Shown here: positions 8,432-15,859 of the stretch, piece by piece
Layout: the number at the start of each line of letters is the position of its first letter
Numbering within the stretch: the stretch's first letter is position 1
NCBI GenBank assembly: GCA_019509985.1
Contig: JAEKLF010000033.1
Coordinates: 62,001 to 126,000 of the forward strand
Direction of reading: 5' to 3'
DNA: 64,000 nucleotides
DNA from: Burkholderiales bacterium
GTDB lineage: Bacteria; Pseudomonadota; Gammaproteobacteria; Burkholderiales; Burkholderiaceae_C
Position numbers and translations under genes: made by a program
Notes under the pieces: model-generated
Seen by the model: the letters and a program-made list of their open reading frames with translations, nothing else
What the model was told of the DNA's origin: nothing
Databases searched by the model: none

Positions 8432-9444
8432 ATCGCCAACTCCGGCTCGCCGCCCACCCGCAGGGCCTGCCCGGTCCCGAGCACTTCCAGCTCGACACGC
8501 AGCCCGTGCCCGAGCCTGCCGACGGTCAGGTGCTGCTGCGCACGCTCTACCTCTCCGTCGACCCCTACCAGCGCAACCTGATGGACCCGGTCGGCCCGGG
8601 CTACGCGCCACCGGTGCCGCTGGGCGGCGTGATGGTGGGCGGCGCAGTCAGCCGCGTGGTCGCGTCGCGTCACCCGGCTTGGCGCGAAGGCGAGCTGGTG
8701 CTGGCCAACGCCGGCTGGCAGGACTATGCGCTGTCCGACGGCAGCGACCTGCTGGCGCTGGGCGACGTGGCGCAGCCATCTTTCGCCCTGGGCGGCCTGG
8801 GCATGCCGGGGTTCACGGCCTGGGTCGGCCTGCTAGACATCGGCCAGCCCAGGCCGGGCGAAACGGTCGTCGTCGCCGCAGCCACGGGCGCAGTCGGCGC
8901 CGTCGTCGGCCAGCTCGCCAAGCTCAAGGGCGCCCGCGTCGTCGGCATTGCCGGCGGCGCGGACAAGTGCCGCCACGCCGTCGAGGAACTCGGCTTCGAC
9001 GCCTGCCTGGATCGGCATGCGCCCGACCTCGCCGCAAGGCTCGCAGCGGCCTGCCCGCAAGGCATCGACGTCTATTTCGAGAACGTCGGCGGCGAGGTGT
9101 TCGACGCGGTGCTGCCGCTGCTGAACCTTCACGCCCGCGTGCCGGTCTGTGGCTTCATCTCGCACTACAACGACGCCGCGCCGCCCGCCGGCCCGGACCG
9201 CCTGCCTGGCCTGATGGCCACGCTGCTGGCCCGGCGCATCCACATGCAGGGCTTCATCATCCTGGACCACTACGGCCCGCGTTTCGACGCCTTCCGGCGT
9301 GAGATGAGCGGCTGGCTGGCTTCAGGGCGCATCACGCTGCGCGAGGACGTTGTCGACGGCCTGGAGCAGGCACCGGCCGCATTGGCGCGGCTGCTGCAGG
9401 GCGGCAACTTCGGCAAGACGGTGGTGAAGGTGGCGCGAGAGTAG
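8428..9444 (+). CDS. Zinc-independent MDR NADP-dependent oxidoreductase
   Basis: Product of 338 aa of the CurA/leukotriene B4 12-hydroxydehydrogenase-like MDR family. An N-terminal GroES-like region (YLSVDPYQRNLM) is followed by a Rossmann fold with VVVAAATGAVGAVVGQLAKLKG and VYFENVGGEVFDAVL, the family signature. Such enzymes reduce alpha,beta-unsaturated carbonyls with NADPH. The ATG at 8428 overlaps the MFS stop by 4 bp, so the two are one coupled operon, perhaps for detoxification and export. Confidence 0.92.
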   Translation: MNRQLRLAAHPQGLPGPEHFQLDTQPVPEPADGQVLLRTLYLSVDPYQRNLMDPVGPGYAPPVPLGGVMVGGAVSRVVASRHPAWREGELVLANAGWQDYALSDGSDLLALGDVAQPSFALGGLGMPGFTAWVGLLDIGQPRPGETVVVAAATGAVGAVVGQLAKLKGARVVGIAGGADKCRHAVEELGFDACLDRHAPDLAARLAAACPQGIDVYFENVGGEVFDAVLPLLNLHARVPVCGFISHYNDAAPPAGPDRLPGLMATLLARRIHMQGFIILDHYGPRFDAFRREMSGWLASGRITLREDVVDGLEQAPAALARLLQGGNFGKTVVKVARE

Positions 9445-9455
9445 CCCGCGACGGA

Positions 9456-10346
9456 CTACGCCGCCTTCTTGCGGGCGGCGCGCTTGCGGGCCGGAGCCTC
9501 CGGCCTGGCCGTCTTCGCGGCGCCCGCCTTGCCGCCCAGGCTCTTGCGCAGCAGTTCCGTCAGGTCCACCACGTTGTCGCCGCCGAGCTCGGGCGCCTCC
9601 TCGAAGGGCTTCACGGTGGCCTTCTTGCCGGCCTTGGCCTTGCGCGCCACCAGCGCGTGAATGGCGGTCGTGAAGTCGTCCTTGAACTGCCGCGGCTTCC
9701 AGGCGCCCGTCATCTGGCCGATGAGCTGCTGCGCCATGTCCAGTTCGGCCGCCTTCAGGCCGTTGGCCGCCGCGCCTTCGCTCGGCAGGCCCAGATCGTC
9801 CACCGAGCGGATCTCGTCGGCCCAGCGCAGCGTGCCCAGCATCAGCGCCGGCCCGGCCGGGATCAGCGCGGCGAGGTGCTCCTTGTTGTGCAGCACGAAG
9901 CGGGCAATGCCGATCACGCCCGCCTTGGCCAGCGCCTCGCGCAGCAGCGCGTACACGCGCTGCGCCTTGCCGTCGGGCGCCAGGTAGTAGGGCTTCTCGA
10001 TGTAGACGAAGGACACCTCCTGGGCCTTCACGAAGGTGTCGATCGCGATGGTCTGCGTGCGCTTGGGATAGGCGGCCTTGACCTCGTCGTCGGACAGCAC
10101 GACGTACTCGTCGCCCTGCAGCTTCACGCCCTTGACGATGTCGCTCTTGGCGATCTCCTTGCCGGTGCGCTTGTTGACGCGTTTGTAGCCGACCGGGTCC
10201 ATGCTGCGCTTGTCGAGCCAGTCGAAATCGACCTCTTCTTCCCGCGTCGCGGCGTGCAGCGACACCGGCACATGCACGAGGCCGAACGAGATCGCCCCTT
10301 TCCAGATGGCACGCGGGCCTGCCCCTCTTGCCTTGTCCTTGGCCAT
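9456..10346 (-). CDS. ku: Non-homologous end-joining protein Ku
   Basis: Product of 296 aa. The bacterial Ku core (WKGAISFGLVHVPVSLHAAT; GYKRVNKRTGKEI) spans about 14-255, followed by a basic Lys/Ala/Arg tail (ARKRAARKKAA) typical of Ku C-termini that bind DNA. Ku homodimers ring broken DNA ends and recruit LigD. No ligD is visible in this window. The start is supported by AGGAG upstream. It is convergent with the MDR gene. Confidence 0.96.
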   Translation of the reverse strand: MAKDKARGAGPRAIWKGAISFGLVHVPVSLHAATREEEVDFDWLDKRSMDPVGYKRVNKRTGKEIAKSDIVKGVKLQGDEYVVLSDDEVKAAYPKRTQTIAIDTFVKAQEVSFVYIEKPYYLAPDGKAQRVYALLREALAKAGVIGIARFVLHNKEHLAALIPAGPALMLGTLRWADEIRSVDDLGLPSEGAAANGLKAAELDMAQQLIGQMTGAWKPRQFKDDFTTAIHALVARKAKAGKKATVKPFEEAPELGGDNVVDLTELLRKSLGGKAGAAKTARPEAPARKRAARKKAA

Positions 10347-10478
10347 CGGTGTCTCCTGGCGGCGAGCTCAGCGCGGCGCCAGGGCCGCGCCGCAATGCCC
10401 GAAGACCGGGCCGTCCGCCACCCGTGCGTCCGAAACGCGATTGCGGCTGGCGCGGTGGGGACAGGCGAGCCGCATGGC

Positions 10479-10826
10479 TCAGCTCGCCCAGTGGGCGCCG
10501 TAGTGGCCGTAGACGCCGCGGCCATACTCCTCGGAATAGGCCGGCAGCTCGTCCTTGGCGTAGTGCGGCCCGCTCCTGAGCTGCTCCATGTCGAGGTTGA
10601 CGACGTAGCCGTCCTTTTCGACGTCGTAGGTCAGCATGCCCCACGGCAGCGGAAACCGGTCCGTGCCCAGTCCGAGAAAACCGCCGAACTCCAGCGCGGC
10701 GTAGCGCACATTGCCGTTGCGCTTGTCGATGACGAGGTCGTCGATCGAGCCGAGCTTTTCGCCGGCCAGGTTGTAGACGCTGGTGCCCTCGACCTTGGAC
10801 GAAGAGATGTTCGGGTGAATGCTCAT
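10479..10826 (-). CDS. PRC-barrel domain protein
   Basis: Product of 115 aa from the ATG at 10826 (MSIHPNISSSKV), with AGGAG 6 nt upstream. One PRC-barrel covers about 10-85 (VYNLAGEKLGSIDDLVIDKRNGNVRYAALEF; FPLPWGMLTYD). The C-terminal tail is rich in Tyr and Gly (AYSEEYGRGVYGHYG). The family is widespread, with roles in RNA metabolism or stress; the function here is unknown. It lies upstream of ku on the same strand with a 132-bp gap. Confidence 0.85.
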   Translation of the reverse strand: MSIHPNISSSKVEGTSVYNLAGEKLGSIDDLVIDKRNGNVRYAALEFGGFLGLGTDRFPLPWGMLTYDVEKDGYVVNLDMEQLRSGPHYAKDELPAYSEEYGRGVYGHYGAHWAS

Positions 10827-11054
10827 GGCGACTCCTGAATGAGGCTGAGGCTGCGAGGCGGTGTCGCCCCGATGCCGACGAGTCAATATCGAGCGCTTCG
10901 GCGCGCGACGCGGTCAGCGCGCTGGCCATCAGGCTGTAGGCGGCGGCCGACCCGTGCTCCCGCCCGCCGGCGTCCCACAAATGAGGGAGGCGTGCCGCGC
11001 AGGGCCGGCCGGTTTCAGCAGAATCAGCCCTTCCGAGGCTTGCTCAACATCGCC

Positions 11055-11819
11055 ATGAAAACCCTGCTGATCTACGACGAGCTCGTCTCCCTGAACCGCG
11101 ACCAGCACCGGCAGTTGAAGCTGGCGCCGGCCGACAGCCAGTTCGCGTTCGCGCGCGGGACCAATTCCGTGCTGATCGCGGCGGGCGAGCTGCCGCTGGC
11201 GGCGCTGGACTTCCCTTGCGTCTTCGTCGAGGCCGAGGGCGGGCACAGCCTGGCGGCACTCGTGGGGCTGCGGGACCACGAGAACCTGTTCGTCCAGCCC
11301 GACGGCGCCTGGGCGCGCGGTGCCTACCTGCCGGCGTTCTTCCGCCGCTACCCCTTCGTGCTGGCCGAGGCCGAGGGCGACGACACCCTCACCGTCTGCC
11401 TGGACCGTGCCTACGCAGGCCTGAACACCGAGAAGGGCGAGGCGCTGTTCGACGAGCAGGGGCAGGAGACGCCCTGGCTGGAAGAGATCAAGCGCTTCCT
11501 GCTGAGCTTTCGCCAGGAGATGCAGGGCAGTCGCGACTTCGCCAACCACCTGGCGGCGCTGGAGCTGCTGCAGGAGGGCGTCATCGAGTACGCGCTGGAC
11601 GGCGAGAAGAGCACGCTGCGCGGCTTCAAGACCGTCAACGAGACCCGGCTGCGCGCACTGGACGCGGCCGCGCTGAAGGACCTGGCCGACAAGGGCTGGC
11701 TGGGCTGGATCTATGCCCACCTGCTGTCCGTGCAGCAGGTGCAGCGGCTGGCGCTGCGGCTGGACGAGCGCCGCCGCCTGGACAGCGCCGAACGCGACGC
11801 CGCACCGGCCATGCACTGA
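11055..11819 (+). CDS. SapC family protein
   Basis: Product of 254 aa from the ATG at 11055 (MKTLLIYDELVSLNRDQHRQLKL). It matches the SapC family: an N-terminal LNRDQHRQLKL block, FVQPDGAWARGAYLPAFFRRYPF, and a C-terminal region with KTVNETRLRALDAAALKDLADKGWLGWIYAHLLSVQQ. The family is named after an S-layer-related locus and has no settled function. No signal peptide is seen. Its stop overlaps the pcaH start (TGATG), which is unusual company. Confidence 0.82.
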   Translation: MKTLLIYDELVSLNRDQHRQLKLAPADSQFAFARGTNSVLIAAGELPLAALDFPCVFVEAEGGHSLAALVGLRDHENLFVQPDGAWARGAYLPAFFRRYPFVLAEAEGDDTLTVCLDRAYAGLNTEKGEALFDEQGQETPWLEEIKRFLLSFRQEMQGSRDFANHLAALELLQEGVIEYALDGEKSTLRGFKTVNETRLRALDAAALKDLADKGWLGWIYAHLLSVQQVQRLALRLDERRRLDSAERDAAPAMH

Positions 11820-12466
11820 TGCCCAGCCCCCACCCACCCGCGCTGACGCCCGGCTACCGCAGCAGCCTGCTGCGCGCGCCGGCCCGGCCGCCGGTGGCGC
11901 TGCAGGCGGAGGATGGCGGCCTGCCCTTCGCCCCGCTTGGCGCGCTGGACCATGACCTGCTGCGCAACGCCGCCCAGCCGGGCGGCCGCCCCATCGGCGA
12001 GCGGCTGCTGGTGCACGGCTTCGTGCGCGACACCGGCGGACGGCCGCTGCCGGGCGTGCTGATCGAGCTCTGGCAGGCCAACGCCGGCGGGCGCTACCGC
12101 CACCCGCGCGACGGCTACGAGGCCACGCCGCTGGACCCGAACTTCGGCGGCGCCGGCCGCACGCTGACGGACCGCGACGGGCGCTACCACTTCATGACCG
12201 TGAAGCCCGGCCCCTACCCTTGGCGCAACGGGCCCGATGCCGGCTGGCGGCCGGCGCACCTGCACTTCTCGCTGATCGGCCCGCGCTGGGGCCGGCGGCT
12301 GGTGACGCAGATGTATTTCGAGGGCGACCCGCTGATCGCCGCCTGCCCCATCGTCGCGACGCTGCCGACCGACGAAGGCCGGCGCGCGCTGATCGCGCAG
12401 CAGGACCCGGATGCCTTCGTCGCGCACGACCACCGCGCCTACCGTTTCGACCTGGTGCTGAAGTGA
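11819..12466 (+). CDS. pcaH: Protocatechuate 3,4-dioxygenase beta subunit
   Basis: Product of 215 aa. The intradiol dioxygenase core holds the expected Fe(III) ligands: Tyr in GGRYRHP, Tyr in PGPYPW, and two His in RPAHLHFSLIG. LDPNFGGAGRTLTDRDGRYHFMTVKPGPYPWRNG is very close to known PcaH sequences. The enzyme opens the ring of protocatechuate to beta-carboxymuconate as a PcaG/PcaH heterodimer. The ATG overlaps the SapC stop (TGATG). pcaG follows after a repeat-filled gap, so the usual tight pcaHG spacing is lost. Confidence 0.94.
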   Translation: MPSPHPPALTPGYRSSLLRAPARPPVALQAEDGGLPFAPLGALDHDLLRNAAQPGGRPIGERLLVHGFVRDTGGRPLPGVLIELWQANAGGRYRHPRDGYEATPLDPNFGGAGRTLTDRDGRYHFMTVKPGPYPWRNGPDAGWRPAHLHFSLIGPRWGRRLVTQMYFEGDPLIAACPIVATLPTDEGRRALIAQQDPDAFVAHDHRAYRFDLVLK

Positions 12467-12587
12467 TGAAGCCCCTCGTCCAAGGCTACCTTGGCCGGTC
12501 CCCGAGGGGACGGCAATGCTTGCGGCATTGAGCCGCAAGCACATCGCCTGCGCGGGCCGGCTTGGAAGCGGCCCGGCGCTCGGCCCG
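12467..12587 (+). repeat. Structured intergenic repeat, copy 1 (short form)
   Basis: A 121-bp element starting directly after the pcaH stop. It begins TGAAGCCCCTCGTCCAAGG and ends GCGCTCGGCCCG, both shared with copy 2 at 53757-53953. Internal inverted repeats: CCAAGG/CCTTGG with a 3-nt loop; CCCCTCG/CGAGGGG enclosing it; GCTTGCGGC/GCCGCAAGC around ATTGA; GGGCCG/CGGCCC. It resembles a REP/BIME-type palindromic element. It shows no coding potential. Confidence 0.75.
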
Positions 12588-12628
12588 CAGGCGTCACAGG
12601 TATAGCGATTCCAGCATGGACAACTGAG

Positions 12629-12650
12629 ATGAGCCTCGAATGAGCCTCGA
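12629..12650 (+). repeat. 11-bp tandem duplication across the pcaG start
   Basis: ATGAGCCTCGA occurs twice head to tail (12629-12639 and 12640-12650). The first copy makes a 4-codon ORF, ATG AGC CTC GAA TGA, whose TGA overlaps the pcaG ATG at 12640. It may act as a coupling leader or simply be a recent duplication. Confidence 0.7.
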
Positions 12651-13095
12651 AGAAACGCCGTCACAGACCGCCGGTCCCTTCGTGCACATCGGCCTGCTGC
12701 CCGAAGCCTTGCCACCGCTGACGACGCCGTCGAGCGCACACGACCTCGTGCTGGAAGGCCAGATCCTCGACGGCGCGGGCGAGCCGCTGCGCGACGCGCT
12801 GGTGGAGCTGTGGGACGCCTCCACCGGCCAGTGGCTGCGCAGCGCAACGGACGAGGGCGTCTACCGCTTCGCGTTGCGCCGGCCGGCGGCGGCCTTCGTC
12901 AGCCTGCTGATCCTGGCGCGCGGCATCAACGTGGGCCTGCACACGCGGGCCTATCTGCAGCCCGCGCCGGATGACGCGCTGCTGGCGACCCTGGGTGAGC
13001 GCGCGACGACGCTGGCGGCCACGCCGCTGCCTGGCGGCTGGCGCTTCGACATCCGCCTGCAGGGCGAGGCCGAGACGGTCTTCCTCAAGCCCTGA
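12640..13095 (+). CDS. pcaG: Protocatechuate 3,4-dioxygenase alpha subunit, short form
   Basis: Product of 151 aa against about 190-200 for typical PcaG. The N-terminus keeps the family signature (TPSQTAGPFVHIGLLPEAL) and the C-terminus keeps FDIRLQGEAETVFLKP, so both ends are intact. The missing part lies in the middle (around 60-75) and in the loop before LILARGINVGLHTRAY, where TDEGVYRF follows WLRSA directly. The alpha subunit has no iron ligands but completes the active-site pocket, so the compact form may still work. The start is within an 11-bp tandem duplication. Confidence 0.88.
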   Translation: MSLEETPSQTAGPFVHIGLLPEALPPLTTPSSAHDLVLEGQILDGAGEPLRDALVELWDASTGQWLRSATDEGVYRFALRRPAAAFVSLLILARGINVGLHTRAYLQPAPDDALLATLGERATTLAATPLPGGWRFDIRLQGEAETVFLKP

Positions 13096-13185
13096 CTCGG
13101 CCCGGGGCGCCATGCCCGAGACCCCGGCCGCGCATTGACAGCGCGCCCGGACCTGCTACCGGGGCCACATCCACCTGGTCGATGA

Positions 13186-14286
13186 TCACGCCGCCATGCG
13201 CGACGGCCCACGGCGCCGGCCGAGGCGCAGCCCGGCGATGGCCGCCAGGCCCAGCGCGAACAGCGCCACGGGCGCGGGTTCCGGCACGGCCGACACCGTC
13301 GTCCAGCCAATCACGTCCAGCGCCAGCAGGTCGGCCGACGTGATGCGCGAATCGGCCACACCTTGCTCGATGTAGGGCGCCATCACGCCGATGCCGCTGC
13401 CGTCCTTCCAGTGGCTGGCCTCGGCACCGTCGCCGTGCACCTCGCCTTCGGCGAACTCCGGCCCCATCGTGGCTCCGCCATCGATGGACAGGTACTTGTG
13501 CCGTGCGTCCGCGGTGAAGTCGATCACGTGTGAGGCCGCGCTGAGGCTGGAGTAGCGGAACAGGTCCAGCGCCGTGACGGCGGTGAACGAGCCGGCCGGG
13601 CGCAGCGTGCTGGCCAGATCCAGGCTGTCGACGCCGCTGACAAAGCCCAGGGCATGCCCGATCTCATGCCGCACGATGCCCACGAAGTCGAAGGTACCCG
13701 GCGTGATGCCGTCGGTGGGGTCGTAGTCGTAGGCGTAGCGGTTGCTGATGTCGATGCGAGCGTCGCAGGCAGCGGCGCAACCGGGCGATTCGTTGCCCTG
13801 GAATTGCAGGCCGAGCGCGCGCGCGTTCGCCGCGCTCAAGTGGACGGTGGTCCGGCCCGGGTCGACATAGGGCGTGGCCGAGCCCGCGCCGGCGGGGTTG
13901 TCGGCCGTGAGGTTGATGAGCCGGCCGAAGTTGGCGCCGCCAGGCAGGCTGGCAACGGCGATGGCGTCGGCCGCGCTGGTGCTGCCCTGGGCCAGGCGGC
14001 TGCGAAATTCGCCGTAGTACATGTCGAGGTACATCGACTTCGTCGTGCCGAGCAGGCCGGAGCTCAGGCGCAGGCCCGACTCGAAGTCCAGGGTCAGCGT
14101 GACGTCGGTCTTGATGACGGACGTCCACTCCGCGCCCGCCATCCGGATCGCCTGCTGCGCCTGCTCGCTGGTGCCGGGGAGGAAGGTGTAGTTGATGTTG
14201 AGCGCTTGTGTGGCCCCGGCTGCCGCGAGGGCTGCACAGGCAATGACGAAGCGAGCTAGACGGGCAGGGCGGGCGACGGGGGGCAT
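13186..14286 (-). CDS. Secreted metalloprotease with PEP-CTERM anchor (NF038122-like)
   Basis: Product of 366 aa from the ATG at 14286 (MPPVARPARLARFV) with AAAGG upstream. A signal peptide spans about 1-28. The zinc-binding motif HEIGHALGF lies in the middle (VGIVRHEIGHALGFVSGVDSLD). The C-terminus has VPEPAPVALFALGLAAI followed by arginines, a PEP-CTERM signal for exosortase sorting to the outer envelope. Substrates are unknown. It is divergent from the 7-TM protein, 133 bp apart. A longer upstream frame (to 14487) lacks a plausible signal peptide. Confidence 0.88.
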   Translation of the reverse strand: MPPVARPARLARFVIACAALAAAGATQALNINYTFLPGTSEQAQQAIRMAGAEWTSVIKTDVTLTLDFESGLRLSSGLLGTTKSMYLDMYYGEFRSRLAQGSTSAADAIAVASLPGGANFGRLINLTADNPAGAGSATPYVDPGRTTVHLSAANARALGLQFQGNESPGCAAACDARIDISNRYAYDYDPTDGITPGTFDFVGIVRHEIGHALGFVSGVDSLDLASTLRPAGSFTAVTALDLFRYSSLSAASHVIDFTADARHKYLSIDGGATMGPEFAEGEVHGDGAEASHWKDGSGIGVMAPYIEQGVADSRITSADLLALDVIGWTTVSAVPEPAPVALFALGLAAIAGLRLGRRRGPSRMAA

Positions 14287-14419
14287 GAAGAACCTTTTGG
14301 GCTGAGGCGCCTGGGCTGCGATCCTCCGCGGCGGCCCTGGCTTGGCGCAATACCGCGGAAGCGGTATTTGGATGCGCGCGGCGGGGCGACAGAATGCCTC
14401 GCGGATCACAGGACCGACG

Positions 14420-15130
14420 ATGAGCACCACCCCTGCACAGCGCGAAAACCAGCTTTTTTTTTGGGCACACAGCCTGCTGCTGTGCATCGTGCTCGTCGGC
14501 TTCGGCCGCAGCTTCTTCCTGCGGCCGCTGTTCCTCGCATCGCCATTGACGCTGCCCTTGCTGCTTCATGGTGCGGCGCTGACGCTGTGGTTCGCGTTGA
14601 CGGTGCAGCAGGCGTGGTCGGCGCGGACCGGGCGCAAGTCCCGGCACGCGCGGGCCGCGTGGCTCGCCTTGCCGGTGCTCATCGGCGTCGTCGTGAGTGC
14701 CCTGTGGGTCAACACGGCCCTGGCCCTGCAGATCACGTCGGCCCAGGATCCCGAGAACATGTTCTTCTGGGCCAACTACATGAGCCTGATGTCCTTCGTG
14801 GTGCTGGTGGCCCTGGCCGTGGTGAAGCGCCGGCAACTGACCGTGCACCGGCGCCTGATGCTGTTCGCCTCCATTGCCATCATCGGCCCGGCATTCGCCC
14901 GCTTCGCGTTCTGGCCGGCATTCGGGCTGGGCAAGCTGGGCCTCGTGCTGGCTCCCGCGTTTGCCGTCGGCGGCATGCTGTTGTTGGTCCTCATCGCCAT
15001 CGGCTACGACATCCTGGCGCTGCGCAAGCCGCAGGCGGCGACCTGGGGCGGCCTGGCCGGCATCGTGCTGCCACTGCTGGCAGGGACGGCGGTGGCCTTG
15101 TCGGGGGCCGGCTTCGCGCTGCTGCATTGA
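14420..15130 (+). CDS. Seven-TM membrane protein of unknown function
   Basis: Product of 236 aa with seven hydrophobic segments (about 13-34, 42-66, 81-105, 114-137, 145-166, 170-196, 203-232). The family was not recognised. AGGA precedes the ATG at 14420. A run of nine T (14454-14462) encodes Leu-Phe-Phe in CAG CTT TTT TTT TGG near codon 12, very unusual at this GC content. It lies 72 bp upstream of a NarL-type regulator and kinase on the same strand and may share their operon or be controlled by them. Confidence 0.8.
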   Translation: MSTTPAQRENQLFFWAHSLLLCIVLVGFGRSFFLRPLFLASPLTLPLLLHGAALTLWFALTVQQAWSARTGRKSRHARAAWLALPVLIGVVVSALWVNTALALQITSAQDPENMFFWANYMSLMSFVVLVALAVVKRRQLTVHRRLMLFASIAIIGPAFARFAFWPAFGLGKLGLVLAPAFAVGGMLLLVLIAIGYDILALRKPQAATWGGLAGIVLPLLAGTAVALSGAGFALLH

Positions 15131-15202
15131 CCTCACCGTGTGGCCGCAGCCGCACCTCCCAACCGGTAGCCCGTCAACCCCGCAAAGCGACCAGAATCCG
15201 CC

Positions 15203-15859
15203 ATGGTGACCCAGGTGATGATCGTCGAGGACGAGCCCGAATTCCTGCTCCGTTTCTCGGAAGCCGTCCGTGCGACCGACTCGTTCGCGCTGCTCGGCGC
15301 GGTGGCCACCGGCGCCGCCGCGATGGCGCTGCTGGACGCCCAGGCGCCGGACGTGATGCTGCTCGACCTCGGCCTGCCGGACATGGACGGCGTGCAGGTC
15401 ATCCGCCATGCGGCACGGCAACGACCGCAGTGCGAGGTGCTGGTCGTCACGATGTTCGAGGACGACCAGCACGTGCTGCCCTGCATCGAGGCCGGCGCCA
15501 CCGGCTATCTGCTGAAGGACGCCAGCGCCGAGCGGATCATCGCCGCCATCCATGAGCTGCTGGCGGGCGGTTCGCCCATCAGCCCCAGCATCGCGCGGCG
15601 GGTGCTGGCGTCGTTTCGCATCGGTGCCGCCAGGCCCGGCGCGGCGGCCGAAGCGCCCGCCGACTCGCCGCTGTCCGAGCGCGAGACCGAGATCCTGCGC
15701 ATGGTGGCCAAGGGCCTGAGCTTCGATGCCATCGGCGGCGTGCTGAACATCTCGCCGCACACGGTCGTCGCCCACGTCAAGAAGATCTACCGCAAGCTGG
15801 CCGTGCATTCGCGCGGCGAGGCGGTCTACGAGGCCAGCCAGCTCGGCCTGCTGAAATGA
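15203..15859 (+). CDS. NarL/FixJ-type response regulator
   Basis: Product of 218 aa. The receiver domain (1-120) has the acidic pocket EDE (9-11), phospho-acceptor Asp55 (MLLDLGLPD) and Lys near 104 (YLLKDAS). The LuxR-type HTH (about 150-215) is LSERETEILRMVAKGLSFDAIGGVLNISPHTVVAHVKKIYRKL. The stop overlaps the kinase start (ATGA), which pairs them. Confidence 0.95.
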   Translation: MVTQVMIVEDEPEFLLRFSEAVRATDSFALLGAVATGAAAMALLDAQAPDVMLLDLGLPDMDGVQVIRHAARQRPQCEVLVVTMFEDDQHVLPCIEAGATGYLLKDASAERIIAAIHELLAGGSPISPSIARRVLASFRIGAARPGAAAEAPADSPLSERETEILRMVAKGLSFDAIGGVLNISPHTVVAHVKKIYRKLAVHSRGEAVYEASQLGLLK

